A DNA stretch of 64,000 nt. Source: Triadica sebifera. Lineage: Eukaryota; Streptophyta; Magnoliopsida; Malpighiales; Euphorbiaceae. The stretch lies in the NCBI GenBank assembly GCA_023653625.1, contig CM042911.1, positions 8,321,501 to 8,385,500 on the forward strand, in the 5' to 3' direction. A model generated the notes under the pieces. The model was not told the DNA's origin, did not search any database, and saw nothing but the letters and a program-made list of their open reading frames with translations. The first letter of the stretch is position 1; the number at the start of each line of letters is the position of its first letter. Both the position numbers and the translations under genes were made by a program. Shown piece after piece: positions 57,811-64,000 of this stretch.

Positions 57811-58799
57811 AAAATCATATAGTAATATATTTATTTTATCATGAGTACTCGAAGTTTATTTATTAAATTATTTAAAAATCATTAAAATGTAAATTGGACA
57901 ATTTGTAATCACTAACATAGCTGTAATTCATTAGTATATTTGATTAGATACGTTAGAATATCCGAAGAAAATAAAAATGTCCAATTAAACAGTATATGAT
58001 AGTCAGTTATGTGAAATTAACTTAATTATAAGTCTCTAAACTATAACAAGTTATGACTTAGCCTTTGACTTTCTTGTGTTTATTTAATTGGATTTCTATA
58101 TTATTATTTTTATTTAAATAAAAATGATAGTAGACCCTAAATTATATTTTTGGCAAAAACTCATTTCTAAGTTCTTAAATTATAACGAGTTATTTTGACT
58201 CAATTTTTTTGTGTGTGTTTAATTGGATCCCTAAACTATCATTTTTATTTAAATATACTCTTAGACATTTACTTATATTAGCTTTAATAATAATAATAAT
58301 AATCATAATAAAAGAAAGAAAGAAAAATCAGCGCAAAGCTTTCAATAACAGGAACTTAATTGTGCTTGCACCCCAAACATATTTTTAATATGTTGTCAGA
58401 GACTTTTTCATGGTATAATTTGAAATCAAATTTATAGTAGTCTGTCAAAATTGACATTTTTACTTGGAAAAATTCATAATATTAAAATCTGAAGGTCTAC
58501 TTTAAAAATAATGCTAACATAGTATAATAGGTAAGATACTGTCAATTTACTCACTTTCTTGGTAAGTAACTTGCTTGATTATGTGGATTTAGTTAGCTAA
58601 ATTCAAAGGGTTTGAATCATTCCAGGTTGACTTTGAAGATTAATTCAAAAAAGACAAAAAAAAAAAATAAAGGAAACACGACCAATTCCATATTGGAAGT
58701 GCAGTGAGGTAAGCAAGGAAGAGATAATCAATGAAAGATCAATTGGATTTACAATCAAATTTAATGAACTTGTAGATAGATGGTGAAATGAAAAATATA
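57811..58799. other. AT-rich intergenic stretch, no gene recognised
   Basis: A loose direct repeat is present: AACTATAACAAGTTATGACTTAG (58038) and AATTATAACGAGTTATTTTGACT (58176) are followed by similar TTTCTTGTGTTTATTTAATTGGAT blocks. The distance is about 140 bp. No coding. Confidence 0.45.
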
Positions 58800-59010
58800 T
58801 AGGGTCTGTTTGACATTGCATTTGACAAAAACGTTTTTAGAGTAAGTTTTGAAAACTGATTTTGGAGAGAAGTAGGTAAATAGATGATTTTTTTAAAAGC
58901 AGTTTTGAGAAAACAATTTATAAAAAATTAAAAAAATCAATTAATTAAATAAAAAAAATTATGAAAACTGTTTTTTTAACACCTAACAGTAATTTCAAAC
59001 ACAATTGGAT
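58800..59010. mobile_element. Small MITE-like inverted repeat
   Basis: The left GGGTCTGTTTGACATTGCAT (58802 on) and right AACAGTAATTTCAAACACAA (58985 on) are near inverse complements, with an AT-rich interior of about 200 bp. Termini of this GTTTG type are common in hAT-like MITEs. Confidence 0.4.
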
Positions 59011-59146
59011 GCTTCTATTGACTTAATTTACAGGAATAGCATTGACTATTTCAAATATTTTAACCTACAACTAGTCATGTGTTCTCATTCATAGCTTTTC
59101 ACACCTCTAATCAGCTTGATGAATATTTAAAAAAAAAGAAAAAAAA

Positions 59147-59290
59147 ATGAAACGTGTTAAATTCTTTGCAACTTTACCAATCTTGATTTTGGCTTCCATA
59201 TTGGACTTTTGTGTGGCCATTTCTGAGCCTAAGAATGCTGGTATATATGTACTCTTCATTTCTTCTCTAATTTCTTTCAGGTTTTTATAA
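59147..59290 (+). CDS. Possible first exon of a secreted protein or peptide
   Basis: ATG 59147 opens MKRVKFFATLPILILASILD followed by FCVAISEPKNAG. This is a basic N-terminus, a hydrophobic core and a plausible signal-peptide cleavage site after VA. A splice donor GGTATATATG follows codon 31 or 32 (GCTG|GTATAT), and a TGCAG acceptor lies near 59366 with an in-frame short continuation. Read through without splicing it stops after 47 residues. The copia LTR at 59467 lies 100 bp beyond the possible second exon, so the gene may have been cut off. The family was not recognised. It could equally be chance. Confidence 0.3.
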   Translation: MKRVKFFATLPILILASILDFCVAISEPKNAGIYVLFISSLISFRFL

Positions 59291-59466
59291 TGTGAAGAAA
59301 ACTGTTAAAATTTTCGCAAGAATGGACACTTGTTGACAGCTAACAATTTGTGCAACTAATTAATGCAGTTTTTGTGAATGAAAAATTCTACAGGAACCTC
59401 AGCTATACTGTGGCAGAAGACTAAAATTCAATAAATTGTGATATTCTTCTCATTATATATATATAG

Positions 59467-60065
59467 TGTTTAAATGTCGTCAGAAAAAGTCGTGAGTCCC
59501 TTCAATATGTGAGATCCACCACTATTATTATTTAAAAAAAATTCAAATTTGATTTTGCTACCACCTTAAAAGAATTCAAGTTAGATTTTACTATTACCTT
59601 AAAAGAAGTTTTTTTTTTTAAATTGATTTATTCATTTCACATAATCATATATGTCTATAAATAGACATATCTCCATTCATAAAATTTCACAACAACAACA
59701 ACACTCTTAATTCATTTGAAATAATTAGAGTTAGAGAGTTAAGACTTTTGGAATTTTTTCCAAAAATTAAAAGTTGGAGAATGACTAAAATTGTGAGGAA
59801 AATATTTTGGAATTTTTTTGGAAAATAATTATGTGTCACTATTTTTGGGTTTATCTCAAATTTATTGTATTACCTCTAGCTTGTATCTAGAGAAGTCTCT
59901 CTCTTTATGCCCATTAATTTTATTAATAGAAGAAAAAATATTTGAAGTGTTGTTCGTGGATATAGCCTAAATTAAAAAATGAATCACGTTAAATTACTAG
60001 TATTATTTTTGTTGATTATTTTATTTCATATTTTATTTGTATTATTTTACTCGTTGTGCTCAACA
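59467..60065 (+). repeat. 5' LTR of the copia element
   Basis: Runs from TGTTTAAATGTCGTCAG to GTGCTCAACA. A TATA box in CTATAAATAGACATATC (about 59654) should start transcription rightward. Confidence 0.75.
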
Positions 60066-60067
60066 AG

Positions 60068-60083
60068 TGGTATAGAGCCAATC
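60068..60083 (+). other. Primer binding site
   Basis: TGGTATAGAGCCAATC resembles the initiator-Met site TGGTATCAGAGCC with one base lost, 2 bp after the LTR end. Confidence 0.65.
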
Positions 60084-60199
60084 TGTCAGTCTTATAAAAT
60101 TCTTAGTATGCTATGTGGTTACAGTATTGACGGATATTTCACATCATAAAAAAATTTATTTGATCACTGTCAGCTGAAAGAGTTTTATTTTTTTTTAAA

Positions 60200-62035
60200 T
60201 GGAGACAAAGGGCACCAAAATAATCAGCTTAAATGACACAAATTACCACATATGGAGAAAAAAAATGAATGATCTCCTATTTGTGATGAAAATTCCATTA
60301 CGGCAAAAAAAATGTCATATCAAGAAATACTGCCAAAAGTTCAAGAAGGAATAGAAAGACAAGGAAGTGAAATGAGATAACAGTAGTGATGATGACGTGA
60401 CAAATACTATGAACGAATTCAATGTCGTTTGTGACAATATTATCAATTTCACATCTCACGAGACTAGCTGGGTAATTGATAGTGGCGCTACCATTCATGT
60501 CACGTCTCGGAAGAAATTTTTCTCATCCTACACAGCAGAAGATTTTGGCGCTGTGAAGATGGAAAATGATAATTTGTCAAAAGTTGTTGGTAGATGAGAT
60601 ATTTGTCTGAAAACTGTGAATGGTTCTAGATTAACCCTTAGAGATGTCAGACATATTCCAGATATTCGTCTGAATTTGATATCTGCAAGAAGACTCGATG
60701 ATGTAGGTTTCTACAGTATATTCTCTAATAATCAGTGGAAACTTACTAAAGGTTCCCTGGTGGTGGCTAGAGGTACAAGACATGCTACCTTGTATGTAAT
60801 GCATGCAAAACTCTCCAACGATACTGTGAGTACTATGGAGAATGACAGTGTTATTCAATTATGACACAGAAGGCTCGGCCACATGAGTGAGAAAGGGATT
60901 ACTACTCTTGTCAGAAGGAAGATATTGCCCATAATGGATGAAATACATTTGGAGAAATGTGCTGACTGTTTTGCAGGAAAGCAAAACATAGTTGCTTTCA
61001 ATGATATCCCTCCTTCTAGAATGAATAATGTGTTAGATCTGGTTCCTTTAGATCTATGTGGACCAATGCTAACGTCACTGGGTGGTGCTCAATACTTTAT
61101 GACTTTTATTGATGATCATTCGAGGAAGACATGTGTATATACTTTAAAGACAAAAAATCAGGTGCTAAATGTCTTTAAAGAATTTCATGTTTCAGTTGAG
61201 AGATAGACTGGAAAGAAATTGAAATGCATTCGAACAGACAATGGTGAAAAAGAAACTTGTCAAAAGTCATGATGTTGTTTTCGTTAAGAAAAAAACCATT
61301 GAAGATATTGTCAGAATAAAAAAAGATGTTCTTGATTCCAATGAGGACTCAACAGATTTAAAATTGATTCCTCTAACACAAGTGCGGATACAAGTTGGGG
61401 ATGAAAATCAAGTTGATCTACCTGAAGAAAACAATGTTACCATTGATAACCCAGAAGATGATGTTGAAGATGATGATTTTCATCATCAACCATCACTTGT
61501 GCACTCCCCAGTTCCTGTGAAAAGGAGCAATAAAGCAAGACAACTGTCTTCAAAGTATCCAGAAAAATGAGCATGTGTTACTCACTGATGGGAGAGAACC
61601 AGAAAGTTTTGAAGAAGCTATGACTGATGAGCACAAACAGAAATAGATAGAAGTCATACAAGATGAAATGAAATTCTTGTATGAGAACAAAACTTTTGAA
61701 CTAGTAAAATTACCAAAAGACAAGAGATATTTGAAGAATAAATGAGTTTTTAGAATCAAACATGAAGATAACAGTTCTCATCCAAAATTCAAAACCAGAT
61801 TGGTTGTTCAGGGACTCAGCCAAAGGAAATGAATTGACTTTGATAAAAAAATTTTACCAGTTGTCAAAAAGACATTGGATCAGGGATATAATGGAGAAAA
61901 AACTATTATAGTTTGAGAAGATCCATACAGAAAAAAATGAATCGGACATGTTAACGAAAATTTTACAAAAATCGTATTTTGAATGTTGTCAATTAGCTTT
62001 TGGAATGATGGAGCCTCCATATTGTCGAGTATGGG
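60200..62035 (+). pseudogene. Copia gag-pol remnant
   Basis: In order: a gag start (LNDTNYHIWRKKM, about 60220); protease (SWVIDSGATIHVTSRKKFFS, about 60463; DSG kept); LTLRDVRHIPDIRLNLISA; the pre-integrase zinc finger (LGHMSEKG...CADCFAGKQ, 60868-61000); the integrase start with GPMLTSLGGAQYFMTFIDDH (61060-61120) and RTDNG (about 61233). After that a deletion joins to the linker (HDVVFVKKKTIEDI). Then a partial RT start (ESFEEAMTDEH, FLYENKTFELVKLPKDKRY, about 61595-61740), and after another deletion an RNase H end (NESDMLTKILQKSYFE, about 61936-61983). Several in-frame stops show that it is inactive. Confidence 0.8.
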
Positions 62036-62040
62036 AGATT

Positions 62041-62670
62041 TGTTGAAATGTTGGCAGAAAAAGTCAATAGTGGATCTCTCCAACATGTGAGACCCACCAC
62101 TATTATTATTAAAAAAAGAGAAGAATTCAAATTTGATTTTGCCACCACCTTGAAAGAATTTAAGTTTAATTTTGCTACTGCATTAAAAGAATTCAAATTT
62201 GATTTTACTACTGTTTTAAAATAAGTTTTTTTTAAAATTAATTTTTTCATTTCACACAATCATATATGCCTATAAATAGACATATCTCCATTTATAAAAC
62301 TTCACAACAACAATAATCTCAATTTATTTGAGAGAATTAGAGTTAGAGAGTTAAGACTTTTGAAAATTTTTCCAAAAATTGGAGAGTGACAAAAATAGTG
62401 AGGAAAATATTTTGAAATATTTTTGAAAAACACTTGTGTACCACTATATTTGGATTTATTTTAAATTTATTTTATTGCCTCTACCCTGTATCTAGGTAAG
62501 ACTTTCTATCTTTGTACCCATTAAATTTATTAGTGAAAAAAAATATTTAAAATATTGTCCGTGGACGAAGCCTAAATTTAAAAGTAAATCACGTTAAATT
62601 AATAGTATTATTTTTACTAATTATTTTATTTTATATTTTATTTGTATTATTTTATGCTTTTATTTTCTCA
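62041..62670 (+). repeat. 3' LTR of the copia element, upstream of the GMC gene
   Basis: Starts TGTTGAAATGTTGGCAG. Contains CCTATAAATAGACATATC (about 62268), a good TATA box in the sense direction of the oxidoreductase gene whose ATG is at 62822. The 3' border (TTTTCTCA at 62670) is inferred. Confidence 0.7.
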
Positions 62671-62821
62671 GTATATTTTGCCTAGTTTTAACTGAATCTA
62701 AGACTAATTCTTCTGTTGTTCCTTTCTCTTCTTTCCCCTCCTTGTTTGTATATATATGTGTGTGTGTGTGTTAATCAGAAGAAGTTCATTGTTGAATACT
62801 TGTTTTGGGGTAAAAAAAGAG

Positions 62822-63639
62822 ATGGATGGAAACAGAGAGGAAGATGGTTTTGATGCTATCGTTGTAGGTTCTGGATATGGTGGATCTATTGCTGCTTGTC
62901 GAATGTCCATGGCAGGAATAAAGGTATGTTTACTAGAGAAAGGCCGAAGATGGAATGCTGAGGATTTCCCAACTGATACTTTGAAGATGATGTCAGCTGT
63001 GAGGTTTGATAACAGGAATTTAGGCATTAGCTTCGGCCCAAAAGATGCTTTGTTTCAGGTTTTTGATTGTTTTTTTTCTCTTCCTTTGCGTAGTTATTGC
63101 ATTGGATACATTAAAAAACAAGATAACAGACTATAGTATCATGTATCTGCATAAATTAGAGAAACACATTTTAATCACTTCAAATATTGATATATATACA
63201 CATATGAAATTATAGGTATATGAACAAAGTGACTCTCTAGCAGCAGTGGCTTGTGGGCTAGGCGGTGGCTCACTAATCAATGCAGGAGTAATGCTCCCAA
63301 CCCCAGTTCGTGCTAGAAGAAATTCAAAATGGCCCAAGGAATGGGAAAGGGATTGGGATATTTGTGAAGCTGCAGCAGCAGCAATGCTAAGAATACGAAG
63401 TATTCCAGTGAAATTTCCAATTACAAGAGTAATGAGCAAAATAGCTGAAGAAGACACTCAAGAAACTGACAGCTTATTGAAGCTCAGTATGAATTTTGAT
63501 GTTGAACAACTGCCATCCAATTCGTTGAAGCTTCAACGTATGAATAGCTGCTTAGCATGTGGAAATTGCATTTCTGGGTGTCCTTATGATGCCAAAAATT
63601 CTACAGATAAAAATTATCTTCTTTCAGCAATCCAGGCAG
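62822..63639 (+). CDS. GMC-type FAD oxidoreductase, first two coding exons (gene continues beyond window)
   Basis: Exon 1 is 62822-63058 (79 codons) and exon 2 is 63216-63639 (phase 1 at its end, donor GGTTTTCTG), with GT-AG borders. The protein starts MDGNREEDGFDAIVVGSGYG, a Rossmann FAD-binding motif GxGxxG at residues 16-21, then CLLEKGRRW and, in exon 2, AAVACGLGGGSLINAGVMLP, the conserved second FAD-contacting loop. A cysteine cluster CLACGNCISGCP (about 190-201), resembling a ferredoxin-like iron-sulphur site, follows. This combination matches plant and bacterial cholesterol-oxidase-like GMC proteins of unknown plant substrate. I chose the Met at 62822 because upstream in-frame residues are a TG microsatellite-encoded run. 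The remaining exons, with the C-terminal catalytic residues, lie to the right. Confidence 0.88.
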
Positions 63640-64000
63640 GTTTTCTGCTTCACACTTCTATTGTCAGTAGCCTTCAAGATATATTTTATTTACATATTTT
63701 GATTCATGAACAAATTGTTTGCAAGATTTGGAGCTAAGAGATTCATACATTATTAGAAATGATAGCTATCCATGTATTAATTAGTAATGATAACATATTT
63801 AGACTTTCTGTGACTTGCCTTCAATTTTTTCTGGAGTCAGGACCAAATTATAATTTGAGTATGCATTGAGAAATCCATTTATACGATGGATTACATTATA
63901 AATTGCCTTTTTTCCTTTTATTCCACCGATGCGGGATCAAGTCTTCAAGAGAAAATGACTATAAAATTTTGTAGCTTTCAATTCTTGATTCGTGATATAT
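63640..64000 (+). other. Intron 2 (partial) of the GMC oxidoreductase gene
   Basis: No acceptor followed by a family-like sequence is seen before the window ends, so this is taken as intron. Confidence 0.55.

Larger units (their letters stand above)
59467..62670 (+). mobile_element. Ty1/copia element with both LTRs and a heavily deleted interior
   Basis: LTRs at 59467-60065 and 62041-62670 share the ATTATATGTCTATAAATAGACATATCTCC-type promoter block and long matching stretches but differ at many positions, so the insertion is old. A primer site TGGTATAGAGCCAATC follows the first LTR and a purine stretch TATGGGAGAT precedes the second. Gag is only an ATG with KIISLNDTNYHIWRKKMNDL. Most of gag, half of the integrase and most of RT are gone. 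No clear 5-bp target duplication was found. Confidence 0.85.

Noticed and set aside
59467..62670. Endogenous pararetrovirus
   Set aside because: LTRs, a primer site and the protease-integrase-RT order are those of Ty1/copia. No movement or coat protein signal was seen anywhere in the window.
1..64000. CRISPR array, prokaryotic operon or defence island
   Set aside because: No short regularly spaced identical repeats with unique spacers and no prokaryotic genes. The window is plant nuclear DNA.

Overview
This is a gene-poor, AT-rich piece of a plant nuclear genome, most likely a eudicot. The evidence is two intron-containing plant genes, plant-type Ty1/copia and Ty3/gypsy retrotransposons, a tRNA-like SINE, LINE 3' ends and MITE-like inverted repeats. 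The species cannot be fixed from the sequence. Coordinates, splice sites and repeat comparisons were all done by eye.

Layout. 1-8766: a decayed Ty1/copia element on the minus strand. Its gag is split by a solo LTR (2148-7927, TSD TCTAG), which is itself split by a second solo LTR of the same family (3377-6328, TSD TGATT). 8767-15214: no gene, but traces of CACTA-type, inverted-repeat and mariner-like elements and one GC-richer promoter-like island (about 13741-14110). 15220-28354: an old solo LTR (possible TSD ATTAT) holding a very young, complete Ty3/gypsy chromovirus (15725-26102, TSD GATAT). That element has an intact 1,520-residue gag-pol ORF, an initiator-Met-type PBS, a PPT and nearly identical 2.8 kb LTRs. 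28355-32270: the one complete host gene, a POLTERGEIST-type protein phosphatase 2C with four coding exons. 32270-39390: intergenic sequence with MITEs and LINE remnants. 39390-45748: a Sirevirus-like copia deletion derivative on the minus strand that carries an ATHILA ORF1-like open reading frame between pol and the 3' LTR. 45787-47090: a decayed plus-strand copia gag. 47370-55250: degenerate and solo LTRs, including a clean solo LTR at 50946-54376 (TSD TGTTG). 55255-59300: small repeats, a SINE, LINE and MITE traces, and one possible secreted-peptide exon. 59467-62670: a plus-strand copia element with both LTRs and a gutted pol. 62822-64000: the first two exons of a GMC-type FAD oxidoreductase, about 150 bp downstream of that element's 3' LTR and running off the window.

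The host genes do two unrelated jobs: a membrane-associated phosphatase of the stem-cell signalling family and a flavin oxidoreductase. The rest is layered retrotransposon history. Ty3/gypsy LTRs have repeatedly inserted into older elements and then collapsed to solo LTRs by intra-element recombination. I found no prokaryotic operon, CRISPR array or defence system, and none would be expected here. The least explained signals are two short sequence motifs shared by otherwise different LTR families: a near-palindrome around TTCACGGNCGTGAA, and clustered CTTAAGCTCGGGTGAGAGCG-like boxes.
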